A stretch of 64,000 nt of DNA from Clostridium aquiflavi (GTDB lineage: Bacteria > Bacillota > Clostridia > Clostridiales > Clostridiaceae): positions 61,714 to 125,713 of the forward strand of contig NZ_JAVJAN010000003.1 of NCBI RefSeq assembly GCF_031344075.1, read 5' to 3'. The translations under genes were made by a program, and so were the position numbers. Positions 42,662-51,921 of the stretch are shown here, piece after piece. Position 1 is the first letter of the stretch. Each line of letters begins with the position of its first letter. The notes beneath the pieces were generated by a model that worked only from the letters and a program-made list of their open reading frames with translations, had not been told where the DNA came from and ran no database searches.

Positions 42662-45223
42662 TTGTTTAAATTCATTCTTAATGGACAGGAAAAAAGTGTT
42701 GATGAAAATAAAAAGCTTTTAAAATATTTGAGAGATGATTGTAACATAACATCTGTAAAAAATGGATGTTCAGAGGGTGCATGTGGAACATGTATGGTTA
42801 TAGTTGATGGAAAGGCTATTAAAGCCTGTGTTCTTACTACAGAAAAGGTAAATGGTAAGACAATAACAACGATAGAGGGATTCACAGATAGAGAAAGAGA
42901 AGTATTTGCCTATGCATTTACTGAGGCTGGTGCAGTACAATGTGGATTCTGTATACCCGGAATGGTTATTAGTGCAAAGGCTTTATTTAATAGAAATTTA
43001 GAGCCAACAATGGAAGAAGTTAAGAAGGCTTTAATTGGAAATATATGCAGATGTACAGGATATGTAAAAATAGAAAAAGCTATTATGATGGCTGCTGAAA
43101 TATTTAGAGAAAATAAAGAGGTTCCAAAAGTTCAATGTAAAGGTTTAGTAGGAGAACCTATGGCAAGAGTTGATGCTAAAGATAAAGCTTTGGGAATAGG
43201 AGAATATACAGATGATATAAAAATTGAAGGAATGCTTTATGGTGTAGCTTTAAGAAGTAAATATCCTAGGGCATTAGTAAAGAGTATAGATATATCTGAA
43301 GCAGAAAAAATTGAAGGGGTAATTAAAATTGTAACAGCAGAAGATATTCCAGGAAAAAGGTGTTTAGGACACCTTAAAAAAGACACTCCAGCTTTAATAA
43401 AGGTTGGAGAAGAAACAAGATATCTTGGAGATGCAATAGCTTTAGTTGCAGCAGAAACTGAGGAAATTGCAAGAGAAGCATTAAAACATATACAAGTGGA
43501 TTTTAAAGAATTAAAACCGATATCATCTCCAGAAGAAGCAATGAAATCTAACGCTCCTAAAATACATGAAGGTGGAAATATTCTAGTTCATGAACATTTA
43601 GTAAGGGGAAATGCTGATGAGGCTATAAAGAATTCTAAATATGTTGTTACAAATAAATTTAAGGTTCCATTTACTGAACATGCCTTTTTAGAACCAGAGG
43701 CATCAGTTGCAGTTCCAGATGGAGAAGATGGATTAATAGTTTATACAGGAACTCAAAGTATATATGATGATTTTAGGGAAATAGGTTCATTATTAAATTT
43801 AGGAGAAGATAAGTTAAGGATTATTTCAAAATATGTAGGTGGAGGATTTGGTGGTAAGGAAGATATGAGCTGTCAACATCATACTGCACTACTTGCATAT
43901 ATTACTAAAAAACCAGTAAAAATGTGTCTTACAAGACAAGAAAGTATAATAGTTGATACCAAAAGACATGCTATGGAAATGGAATTTACAACAGCATGTG
44001 ATGAAAATGGAAAATTAACTGCAATGAAAGCAGAAATAATAGCAGATACAGGAGCATATGCTTCTCTTGGAGGACCAGTTCTTCAAAGAGCATGTACTCA
44101 TGCAGCAGGTCCATACAATTATCAAAATATGGTTGTAGATGGAATTGCTGTTTATACAAATAATACTCCAGGAGGAGCATTTAGAGGGTTTGGAGTAACT
44201 CAATCAGCATTTGCAACTGAATGTAACTTAAATCAGTTAGCAGAAATGGTAGGCATAGATCCATTTGAAATGAGAATGTTAAATGCAATAAGACCAGGTC
44301 AGGTTCTTCCAAATGGTCAAATTGCTGATGAGAGTACAGCTTTAGTTGAAACTTTAGAAGCTGTTAAAGATTTTTATTACAGCAATAAATATGCTGGAAT
44401 AGCATGTGCATTTAAAAATGCAGGTATTGGTGTTGGATTACCCGATACAGGAAGATGTAAAGTAGGAGTAATAGATGGAAAAGTTCATATAAGGACTTCA
44501 GCAGCTTGTATGGGTCAAGGTGTAGGAACGGTAGTAGTACAAGTTGTTGGTGAAGTGTTAGGAATTCCAGCTTCACAAATAGTTTATGAAACTCCTGATA
44601 CAAAAATAACTCCGGATTCAGGAACATCAACAGCTTCAAGACAAACAGTATTTACAGGAGAAGCTACAAGAATTGCAGCATTAAAATTAAATGAAGCATT
44701 AAAAGGAAAAACATTAAAAGAATTAGAAGGAATAGAATTTTTTGGAGAATATTTAGGGGTTACAGATAAAATGGGTAGTCCTAAAGAAAATCCAGTAAGC
44801 CATGTTGCTTATGGATATGCAACTCAAGTTGTTGTTATTGATGAACAAGGGAAACTTAAAAAAGTAGTTGCAGCTCATGACGTAGGAAAGGCAATAAATC
44901 CTAAGAATGTAGAAGGACAAATTGAAGGCGGAGTTGTAATGGGATTGGGCTATGGATTAACAGAGGATTATATAATAGAAAATTCAGTTCCTAAAGTTAA
45001 ATTTGGAACATTAGGACTTTTAAGAGCAACCCAAGTGCCAGAAATTACTCCTATTATAATAGAAAAAAATACACAAGAGTTATCTTTTGGAGCAAAGGGG
45101 GTTGGGGAAATTACCTGTATTCCAACAGCACCAGCAGCACAAGGAGCTTATTATAAATTAGATGGAATATTTAGAACAGAACTACCACTAAAAAATACTT
45201 TTTATAAGAAAGCAAAAAAATAA
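42662..45223 (+). CDS. xdhD: Fused Fe-S/molybdopterin hydroxylase, XdhD type (probably Se-dependent)
   Basis: 853 residues. The N-terminal two-[2Fe-2S] domain (1-155; CSEGACGTC, then CGFC and CRCTGY) is fused to a molybdopterin-binding xanthine-dehydrogenase large domain (about 165-850; GGGFGGKEDMS, GGAFRGFGVTQ, GQGVGT, and KGVGEI near the end). No FAD domain, so electrons would leave through another carrier. This matches XdhD of the purine cluster. Nearby yqeB, yqeC, yedF and selD suggest a labile-selenium molybdenum centre. TTG 42662 is preferred because GAGGAG lies eight bases upstream. Confidence 0.9.
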   Translation: MFKFILNGQEKSVDENKKLLKYLRDDCNITSVKNGCSEGACGTCMVIVDGKAIKACVLTTEKVNGKTITTIEGFTDREREVFAYAFTEAGAVQCGFCIPGMVISAKALFNRNLEPTMEEVKKALIGNICRCTGYVKIEKAIMMAAEIFRENKEVPKVQCKGLVGEPMARVDAKDKALGIGEYTDDIKIEGMLYGVALRSKYPRALVKSIDISEAEKIEGVIKIVTAEDIPGKRCLGHLKKDTPALIKVGEETRYLGDAIALVAAETEEIAREALKHIQVDFKELKPISSPEEAMKSNAPKIHEGGNILVHEHLVRGNADEAIKNSKYVVTNKFKVPFTEHAFLEPEASVAVPDGEDGLIVYTGTQSIYDDFREIGSLLNLGEDKLRIISKYVGGGFGGKEDMSCQHHTALLAYITKKPVKMCLTRQESIIVDTKRHAMEMEFTTACDENGKLTAMKAEIIADTGAYASLGGPVLQRACTHAAGPYNYQNMVVDGIAVYTNNTPGGAFRGFGVTQSAFATECNLNQLAEMVGIDPFEMRMLNAIRPGQVLPNGQIADESTALVETLEAVKDFYYSNKYAGIACAFKNAGIGVGLPDTGRCKVGVIDGKVHIRTSAACMGQGVGTVVVQVVGEVLGIPASQIVYETPDTKITPDSGTSTASRQTVFTGEATRIAALKLNEALKGKTLKELEGIEFFGEYLGVTDKMGSPKENPVSHVAYGYATQVVVIDEQGKLKKVVAAHDVGKAINPKNVEGQIEGGVVMGLGYGLTEDYIIENSVPKVKFGTLGLLRATQVPEITPIIIEKNTQELSFGAKGVGEITCIPTAPAAQGAYYKLDGIFRTELPLKNTFYKKAKK

Positions 45224-45368
45224 TAAAGATGAGTTTCACCACTTAAAATTTTTTATGATAACTCATATGTTTTAGGTATGATAATAAGCATTGTAATTTA
45301 CACTGTATATTTAGTGAAAGCAAAGAAATATAATTGATATAGAGAGAAAAATTAAGTGAGGTGATAAT

Positions 45369-46760
45369 ATGTCCTTATTAATAAAAAATGGAACAATAAT
45401 AACTGCTAGTGATATTTATGAAGGAGATATTTATATAGAAGATGGTATTATAAAGGAAATTGGTATTAACATTATAAAAAAAGCAGATGAAATAATTGAT
45501 GCTAAAGGTAAATATGTTATTCCAGGTGGAGTAGATGTTCATACTCATTTAAATTTAGATGTAGGAATTGCTGTTGCAAATGATGATTTTTATACAGGGA
45601 CAGTAGCGGCTGCATATGGAGGAACAACAACTATTGTAGACCATATGGGATTTGGTCCTAAAGGATGTAATTTGAAACATCAAATCGATGTTTATCATGG
45701 GTATGCAAAAGGGAATGCAGTAATAGATTATAGTTTTCATGGTGTTATTCAACATGTAAATGATAATATTATTAATGAGATGGAAAAAATAGTCGAGGAA
45801 GAAGGAGTACCTAGCTTTAAACTTTATTTAACTTATGATTATATGATTGATGATGAAGGTGTACTTAGAGTATTAAATAGATTAAAAGAATTACAAGGAG
45901 TTGCAACTATTCATTGTGAAAACCATGGAAGTATAAAACTTTTAAGAGAAAAGTATGTTAGTAATGGACTTAAGAGTGTTAAGTATCACCCTTTAACTAG
46001 ACCAGCTGAAAGTGAAGCAGAAGCTATTAATAGAATGATAAATATGGCATCGATAGTAGAAGATGCACCACTTTATATAGTTCATTTATCATCAGGATTA
46101 GGATTAGATTATATAAAAATGGCAAGAGAAAGAGGAGAAAAAGTATATGCAGAAACATGTCCTCAATACTTACTATTAGATGAAAGTAAATATGAACTTC
46201 CAAACGAGGAAGCATTAAAATATACAATTAGTCCTCCATTAAGATCTAAAGATGATATAGAAAAGTTATGGAAAGGAATTAATGACGGATATATACAAAC
46301 AATAGCAACAGATCATTGTCCATTTTCTCTTAGTAAAGATAAGCAAAAGGGAAAAGATGATTTTACTAAATGTCCTAATGGGGCTCCGGGAATAGAAGAA
46401 AGAATTCCACTTATGTTTTCAGAAGGAGTTATGAAAGGGAGAATTAGCTTAAATAAATTTGTAGAGTTATGCTGTACAAATCCAGCTAAAATGTTTGGAT
46501 TATATCCTAAAAAAGGGACTATACAGGCAGGTTCAGATGGAGATATAGTAATAATTGATCCAGAAAAGGAAGTTACATTAACAAACTCTAATTTACATTC
46601 TAATGTAGATTATTCTGCATATGAAGGGATAAAGGTAAAAGGCTATCCAGTAATAACTATTTCACGTGGTAAAATAATAGTTAAATATAATAAATTTATC
46701 GGGGAAAAGGGATATGGTAAATTTATTAAAAGATCAAAGGTAGATTTAAATAATATCTAA
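45369..46760 (+). CDS. hyuA: Hydantoinase/dihydropyrimidinase (HyuA type)
   Basis: 463 residues, cyclic amidohydrolase. VDVHTHLNL (HxH, about 56-61), the region of the carboxylated lysine (FKLYLTYDY, about 150), HCENHG (about 182), IVHLSSG (about 238) and ATDHCPF (about 315) give the binuclear zinc site. It hydrolyses a cyclic ureide such as a hydantoin or dihydropyrimidine ring; in the purine cluster this is a ring-opening step. GTGAGGTG precedes the ATG. A strong bidirectional terminator follows. Confidence 0.92.
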   Translation: MSLLIKNGTIITASDIYEGDIYIEDGIIKEIGINIIKKADEIIDAKGKYVIPGGVDVHTHLNLDVGIAVANDDFYTGTVAAAYGGTTTIVDHMGFGPKGCNLKHQIDVYHGYAKGNAVIDYSFHGVIQHVNDNIINEMEKIVEEEGVPSFKLYLTYDYMIDDEGVLRVLNRLKELQGVATIHCENHGSIKLLREKYVSNGLKSVKYHPLTRPAESEAEAINRMINMASIVEDAPLYIVHLSSGLGLDYIKMARERGEKVYAETCPQYLLLDESKYELPNEEALKYTISPPLRSKDDIEKLWKGINDGYIQTIATDHCPFSLSKDKQKGKDDFTKCPNGAPGIEERIPLMFSEGVMKGRISLNKFVELCCTNPAKMFGLYPKKGTIQAGSDGDIVIIDPEKEVTLTNSNLHSNVDYSAYEGIKVKGYPVITISRGKIIVKYNKFIGEKGYGKFIKRSKVDLNNI

Positions 46761-46828
46761 AACTATGACTAAGTATCACTAATTAGAAGAAATAATTCAA
46801 TATATAGTATAAAATCACTGATAGCTAA

Positions 46829-46871
46829 AATAAGAGGTTGTCTCAAAATATATTTGAGACAACCTCTTATT
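46829..46871. terminator. Bidirectional terminator between hyuA and guaD
   Basis: Perfect 19-base stem (46829-46847 with 46853-46871) around a 5-base loop. It serves the converging genes. Confidence 0.9.
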
Positions 46872-46925
46872 CTAAATAGGTATTTATTTTTTATGGCTTT
46901 ATTTAATTAATTTATTTAAGAGGTA

Positions 46926-47399
46926 TTAATAGCTTGTTTTATTTTGATTATTTATCCACATTTTAAATGCAGCCATGCAATTTGATTTATCGATTTGTTC
47001 TAAATCTAAAACTTTTTTATCAGTGCAGTCAGCCTTTAGGAAGTTTAATATATGCTCATCTCTAAATCCTATATCAGCCGCATCTTTAACAGTGCAACCA
47101 TAATAAACTTTTGATATGTTAGCCCATATTATTGCTGACATACACATTGGACATGGCTCAGATGTTGTATATAATTCACACCCAGTTAAATCAAATGTAG
47201 ATAGTTTGCTACAGGCTTGTCTTATTGCATTCATTTCTCCATGAGCTGTGGGATCATTGGTACTAATAACTGTATTATTGGCAAGAGCTATTATCTCTCC
47301 ATCTTTTACAATTGCAGCACCAAAAGGTCCACCTTCTAAATTCAACATGCCTTCTTTACACTTTTTCACACATAAATCCATTATATCTTTTTTTTGCAT
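46926..47399 (-). CDS. guaD: Guanine deaminase (cytidine-deaminase fold)
   Basis: 157 residues. Zinc site: HGEMNAIRQA (His and catalytic Glu, about 55) and SEPCPMCMSAI (two Cys, about 86-89). The overall sequence fits B. subtilis-type guanine deaminase, converting guanine to xanthine, the substrate for the adjacent hydroxylases. The usual HAE motif reads HGE. Start is the ATG at 47399, seven bases after GGAGGAT; the longer upstream reading has no ribosome binding site. It is transcribed away from the xdhA promoter region. Confidence 0.9.
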   Translation of the reverse strand: MQKKDIMDLCVKKCKEGMLNLEGGPFGAAIVKDGEIIALANNTVISTNDPTAHGEMNAIRQACSKLSTFDLTGCELYTTSEPCPMCMSAIIWANISKVYYGCTVKDAADIGFRDEHILNFLKADCTDKKVLDLEQIDKSNCMAAFKMWINNQNKTSY

Positions 47400-47625
47400 T
47401 TGAACATCCTCCATAATATGATTGAGTTTTATTAAAACTCTCTTTAGATGTAAACTAGAATTAATTAACATTAATAGCAAATTTTATGCCATAAAGTAGC
47501 TTTTGATATTTTAAAATTAAATTTTAATTTAACACTCTATTATTTGAAACTTGTGTATTTATGGTGTTTTAAAATGAAATACGAAGTTCCTAATTTGTTA
47601 ATTAAAATAAGTTTATAAAATTAGT

Positions 47626-47663
47626 ATTATCAAAACGATAAATTAATTTATCGTTTTGATAAT
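47626..47663. promoter_or_regulatory. Paired activator sites forming a perfect 38-bp palindrome
   Basis: TTATCA-AAA-CGATAA (47627-47641) and its inverse TTATCG-TTT-TGATAA (47648-47662) lie 21 bases apart in perfect symmetry about 47644/47645. Confidence 0.75.
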
Positions 47664-47711
47664 GATAACAAAGAGTTTACAGCTAATAATATGTAATTTA
47701 ATAATTTAAAA

Positions 47712-47726
47712 TTACCAAAATGATAA
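47712..47726. promoter_or_regulatory. Third proposed activator site upstream of xdhA
   Basis: TTACCA-AAA-TGATAA, identical to 40705-40719; 158 bases before the -24 element. Confidence 0.65.
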
Positions 47727-47883
47727 TAATATATATGATAAAAATTAAAATTAAAAATAATAGTGTAAACAATTACTTATATTTGCTAAAAATTTTTTAT
47801 TATATCAAAAAAAATATATTTAAATTAATTAATAAATAATAGAAATTTAGTACAAAAGCACGAAAAAACTATAAATTTAATTT

Positions 47884-47899
47884 TGGCATGAGATATGCT
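47884..47899 (+). promoter_or_regulatory. Sigma54 promoter of the xdhABC-permease operon
   Basis: TGGCA-TGAGAT-ATGCT, followed by ACATACTAGTA, nearly identical to the promoter at 40873. It lies about 145 bases before the xdhA ATG. Confidence 0.82.
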
Positions 47900-48044
47900 A
47901 CATACTAGTATTAAAAGGAGTATTACAAAAAATATATTATGATATTGAAATATTCCAATAAACAAGTACATTTTATTTGAAGCTATGTTAAAATATAGCA
48001 ATAAAATATAATTCTATGCTATGTAAATTTTATGGAGGTGTAAT

Positions 48045-50336
48045 ATGACAAATAATATAGTCGGAAATAGCATAATTAGATTTGATGCTATGGCTAAAGT
48101 TACTGGTAAAGCAAAGTATGTAGATGACTTTTTTATAAGCGATATGCTTGTAGGAAAAGTTTTAAGAAGTCCTTATGCTCATGCCATAGTTAAAAATATA
48201 TATACTAGTAAGGCAAAGAAATTAGAAGGGGTAGAAGCAGTTATTACACATGAAGATTTACCCAAAATTAAATTTGCTACGGCTGGTCATCCATGGTCAT
48301 TAGATCCAAGTCATAGAGATATAGAGGATAGATTAATTCTTACTAATAAAGCTAGATTTGTTGGAGATGCCATTGCAGCTGTTATAGCTGTAGATGAAAT
48401 AGTGGCAGCAAAAGCTTTAGAACTTATAGAGGTTGATTATGAAGTTCTTGAACCAATAGTAGATAGTGAAGATGCTTTAAAAGAAAATGCGCCAATAATT
48501 CATGAAGAAAGACCTAATAATATTTTAAGTTCTTTTGGATCAGAAATTGGAAATGTAGAAGAAGACTTAAAAAAGGCAGATAGAATATTTGAAGGAAATT
48601 TTGAAACAAGTATAGTTCAACATTGCCATATGGAAAATCATAGTACTTATGCTTACGTAGATGGTGAAGATCGTATAGTAATAGTTTCTTCAACTCAAAT
48701 TCCTCATATTGTAAGAAGAATTGTTGGACAATCATTAGGAATCCAATGGGGTAAGATAAAAGTTATTAAACCTTATGTTGGTGGAGGGTTTGGAAATAAG
48801 CAAGATGTAGTTATTGAACCATTAACGGCCGCTATGTCTCTTGCTGTAGATGGAAGACCAGTAAGATATACATTAGATAGAGAAGAATGTTTTATTGATA
48901 CAAGGACAAGACATTCTATGAAAATTAAATTTAAAACAGCAGTATCAAAAGATGGAAAATTAATATCATTAGATATAAAAAACCTTATAAATAATGGGGC
49001 TTATGCATCTCACGGTCATTCTGTTGCTTTGAGTGCTGGAGGAAAATTTAGAGGCGTATATGATTTTAATTCAATAAAATATAGCCCTACAACAGTTTAT
49101 ACAAATTTACCTGCAGCAGGTGCAATGAGGGGATATGGAGCACCTCAAATGTGCTATGCACTAGAAAGTCATATAGAAGATATTTGTAGAGCTCTTAATA
49201 TGGATCCTATAGAATTTAGAATTAAAAATTTTATTACTGAAGGTTATGTTGAACCTCTTAGTAAAAATGTAGTTCGTGCATTTGCATTACCAGAATGTAT
49301 TGAAAAAGGAAAAGAACTAATTAAATGGGATGAGAAAAAGAAAGAATATAAGAATCAAAGTGGAGATAAAAGAAGAGGCGTAGGCATGGCTTGCTTTAGT
49401 TATTTCACAGGCACTCATCCAGTAGCATTAGAACCTGCTGGAGCAAGAATAGTAATGAATCAAGATGGATCAGTTCAATTGCAAATAGGAGCAACTGAAA
49501 TAGGACAAGGTAGTGATACAGTTTTTGGACAAATGGTAGCAGAAATTCTTGGATTAAAAATAGATATGGTACATGTAATTTCAAATCAAGATACAGATAT
49601 AACTCCTTTTGATACTGGTTCATATGCATCAAGACAAACATTTGTAAGTGGAGCTGCAGTTAAAAAATGTGCATTAGAAGTTAGAGATAAAGTATTAGCA
49701 TTTGCAAGTAGTAAATGTGGTTTAGAAGCTAGTGAATTAGATATTGTAGATTGCCAAATTGTTGAAAAAAGATTGGGTAGAGTAATATGTTCACTTGAGG
49801 AAATTGCTATGGAATCATATTATGATAGGATTAAATGTTGTCCTATAACTAGTGATACATCAGTTAATGTTAGAGTTAATGCAATAGCTTATGGTGCTAC
49901 ATTTGCAGCAGTAGAAGTTGATATTAAAACAGGTAAAATAGAAGTTTTGGAAATATATAATATTCATGATTCTGGTATGATTATGAATCCTATGTTAGCT
50001 GAGGGACAAGTTCATGGTGGAGTAAGTATGGGACTTGGATATGCCTTATCAGAACAAATGTTATTCGATAAGAAGACTGGTAAGCCATTAAATAATAACC
50101 TTTTAGATTATAAATTACAAACAATAATGGATACTCCGACTATTGGTTCAGCTTTTATTCAAAGATATGAACCAGCAGGTGGATTTGGACAAAAGTCTAT
50201 TGGAGAAAACACAACAGTTTCACCAGCACCAGCAATTCGTAATGCTGTTTTAGATGCTACAGGAGTGTCATTTAATAAAATACCGATGAATCCACAATCT
50301 GTTTTTGAAAAATTTAAGGAAGTTGGATTAGTGTAA
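48045..50336 (+). CDS. xdhA: Molybdenum hydroxylase large subunit (xanthine dehydrogenase XdhA type)
   Basis: 763 residues, molybdopterin-binding subunit. GGGFGNKQDV (about 246), AGAMRGYGAPQ (about 355), EIGQGSDTV (about 485), DTGSYASRQTF and GGFGQKSIGEN (about 706) surround the cofactor; the glutamate that starts hydroxylation is expected at KSIGEN. With XdhB and XdhC it forms a heterotrimer that oxidises hypoxanthine/xanthine or a related heterocycle. Strong GGAGGTG site. First gene of the third sigma54 operon. Confidence 0.93.
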   Translation: MTNNIVGNSIIRFDAMAKVTGKAKYVDDFFISDMLVGKVLRSPYAHAIVKNIYTSKAKKLEGVEAVITHEDLPKIKFATAGHPWSLDPSHRDIEDRLILTNKARFVGDAIAAVIAVDEIVAAKALELIEVDYEVLEPIVDSEDALKENAPIIHEERPNNILSSFGSEIGNVEEDLKKADRIFEGNFETSIVQHCHMENHSTYAYVDGEDRIVIVSSTQIPHIVRRIVGQSLGIQWGKIKVIKPYVGGGFGNKQDVVIEPLTAAMSLAVDGRPVRYTLDREECFIDTRTRHSMKIKFKTAVSKDGKLISLDIKNLINNGAYASHGHSVALSAGGKFRGVYDFNSIKYSPTTVYTNLPAAGAMRGYGAPQMCYALESHIEDICRALNMDPIEFRIKNFITEGYVEPLSKNVVRAFALPECIEKGKELIKWDEKKKEYKNQSGDKRRGVGMACFSYFTGTHPVALEPAGARIVMNQDGSVQLQIGATEIGQGSDTVFGQMVAEILGLKIDMVHVISNQDTDITPFDTGSYASRQTFVSGAAVKKCALEVRDKVLAFASSKCGLEASELDIVDCQIVEKRLGRVICSLEEIAMESYYDRIKCCPITSDTSVNVRVNAIAYGATFAAVEVDIKTGKIEVLEIYNIHDSGMIMNPMLAEGQVHGGVSMGLGYALSEQMLFDKKTGKPLNNNLLDYKLQTIMDTPTIGSAFIQRYEPAGGFGQKSIGENTTVSPAPAIRNAVLDATGVSFNKIPMNPQSVFEKFKEVGLV

Positions 50337-50353
50337 TTTAAGGAGGACTTAAA

Positions 50354-51235
50354 ATGTTTGATATTAAGGAGATATTAGAGCCAGAAAATTTAGAAGATGC
50401 ATTGGAATTATTAGATAAAAATAAAGAACTTAAGATAATAGCAGGAGGTACAGATGTTTTAATAAAATTGCATCATCATAGAATGAAAGATGCAGAATTA
50501 TTGAGCCTTAGGAGAATAAAAGGTATTGATGAAATTAGAATGTTAGAAGATGGATCAATAGAAATTGGTGCAATGGCGTCATTCTCAAAGATATTTAGAG
50601 ATGATATTGTACAAAAACACATAAAAGTTCTGGCTGAAGGTGCGGTTTCCATGGGAGGACCGCAAGTTAGAAATATGGCTACCATTGGTGGAAACGTTTG
50701 TAATGGTGCTGTTTCAGCAGACAGTGCACCAGCATTATTTTCACTGAATGCTAAATTAAAATTAAAAAGTAAAAATAGCGAAAGAATTATTCCTATACAG
50801 GAATTTTATAAAGGACCAGGTAAAGTAGATATAAAAGTTGATGAAATATTAACTCATTTAATAATAAAAAAAGAGGATTATGAGAACTTAATAGGTCATT
50901 ATATAAAGTTTAGTAATAGAAAAGCTATGGATATAGCTATGGTCAGTGTAGCAGTTGTATCTTTAATTGAAAATGACAAGTTTAAAGATTTAAGGATTGC
51001 ATTAGGAGTATCAGCTCCAACTCCAATAAGATGTAGTGAAGCTGAAACTTATGCTAAAGGACTTGAAATAACTGAAGAAAATATTGAAAAGATTGCTAAG
51101 CTTGCAGTAAACTCATCAAAATCAAGAAATTCATGGCGTGCATCTAAGGATTTTAGAGAGCATCTAATTAAAGAGTTAACTAAAAGAGGAATAAAAAAGA
51201 CTATAGAAATAGAGGGAGAAAAAGAAAATGAGTAA
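50354..51235 (+). CDS. xdhB: Molybdenum hydroxylase FAD-binding subunit (XdhB)
   Basis: 293 residues. FAD-binding features are IIAGGTDVLIKLHHH (about 34-48) and TIGGNVCNGAVSADSAPAL (about 111-129); a CO-dehydrogenase flavoprotein C-terminal domain follows. It passes electrons from the Fe-S subunit to NAD or another acceptor. AAGGAGG precedes the ATG, and the 3' end overlaps xdhC by 8 bases. Confidence 0.94.
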   Translation: MFDIKEILEPENLEDALELLDKNKELKIIAGGTDVLIKLHHHRMKDAELLSLRRIKGIDEIRMLEDGSIEIGAMASFSKIFRDDIVQKHIKVLAEGAVSMGGPQVRNMATIGGNVCNGAVSADSAPALFSLNAKLKLKSKNSERIIPIQEFYKGPGKVDIKVDEILTHLIIKKEDYENLIGHYIKFSNRKAMDIAMVSVAVVSLIENDKFKDLRIALGVSAPTPIRCSEAETYAKGLEITEENIEKIAKLAVNSSKSRNSWRASKDFREHLIKELTKRGIKKTIEIEGEKENE

Positions 51236-51701
51236 TGCAAAAATGAAAAAAATATCAATGATAGTAAATGATAAATCTTATGCATTAGAAGTTGATATAA
51301 GAGAATCTTTACTTGACGTTTTAAGAAATAAAATACATTGTACAGGTGTAAAGTGTGGATGTCATGTTGGCGAGTGTGGGGCTTGCACTGTATTAATAGA
51401 TGGAGTGCCTACTGATTCTTGTATATATATGGCAGTTTGGGCAAATGGAAAGAGTATCGTAACAATTGAAGGTGTTAAAAAGGATGGCAAATTATCAAAA
51501 GTTCAACAAGCTTTTATTGATGAAGGTGCTGTCCAATGCGGATTTTGCACACCAGGACTAGTGTTAACGTCTACAGCTCTTGTTAATAGTGGAAAAAAAT
51601 ATACTGATGCTGAAATAAAAAGAGAGATTTCAGGGCATTTATGCCGTTGTACAGGATATCAAAAAATATTTAATGCAACTAAGAAATCTTTACAAAAATA
51701 A
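51228..51701 (+). CDS. xdhC: Molybdenum hydroxylase [2Fe-2S] subunit (XdhC)
   Basis: 157 residues with two [2Fe-2S] sites: CGCHVGECGACTVLIDG (about 44-60) with Cys65 or so, and CGFCTPG plus CRCTGYQ (about 105-145). It carries electrons from the Mo centre to the FAD subunit. Starts within the end of xdhB (8-base overlap). This is the structural Fe-S subunit, not the XdhC-type maturation factor encoded at 62782. Confidence 0.94.
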   Translation: MSNAKMKKISMIVNDKSYALEVDIRESLLDVLRNKIHCTGVKCGCHVGECGACTVLIDGVPTDSCIYMAVWANGKSIVTIEGVKKDGKLSKVQQAFIDEGAVQCGFCTPGLVLTSTALVNSGKKYTDAEIKREISGHLCRCTGYQKIFNATKKSLQK

Positions 51702-51781
51702 TTAAGATGAAAGTTTTTAATATAGATTGAAAATTAAATATGCAAGAGATAAAAGCAGTAAGGACAATATAAAGGTTTTTG

Positions 51782-51871
51782 GTGAAAGATGAATTTGTTA
51801 TTTGGAATATTGACACTAAGGAAGATTACTACGGTTTGCTTAGATTACTTATAGATGAGTATATATTCTAA
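51782..51871 (+). other. 29-codon open frame, possibly a gene remnant
   Basis: A GTG-started frame reading VKDEFVIWNIDTKEDYYGLL then RLLIDEYIF. The residue mix looks protein-like, but there is no ribosome binding site and no family I can name. It lies between xdhC and the second permease gene. Confidence 0.25.
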
Positions 51872-51921
51872 AAAATATATTACTTAAATGTATATAAATA
51901 AGTTTATAGGAGGTATTTTTA

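Larger units (their letters stand above)
47400..48044. other. Divergent regulatory region between guaD and xdhA
   Basis: About 645 bases with no gene. It holds three proposed activator sites (47627-47662 and 47712-47726), a sigma54 promoter at 47884 and the xdhA ribosome binding site. From about 47700 to 47910 it is clearly related to 40690-40900. Confidence 0.7.

Noticed and set aside
47400..47480. A 27-residue N-terminal extension of guanine deaminase
   Set aside because: GGAGGAT lies just before the ATG at 47399 and homology starts there; the upstream in-frame starts lack ribosome binding sites.
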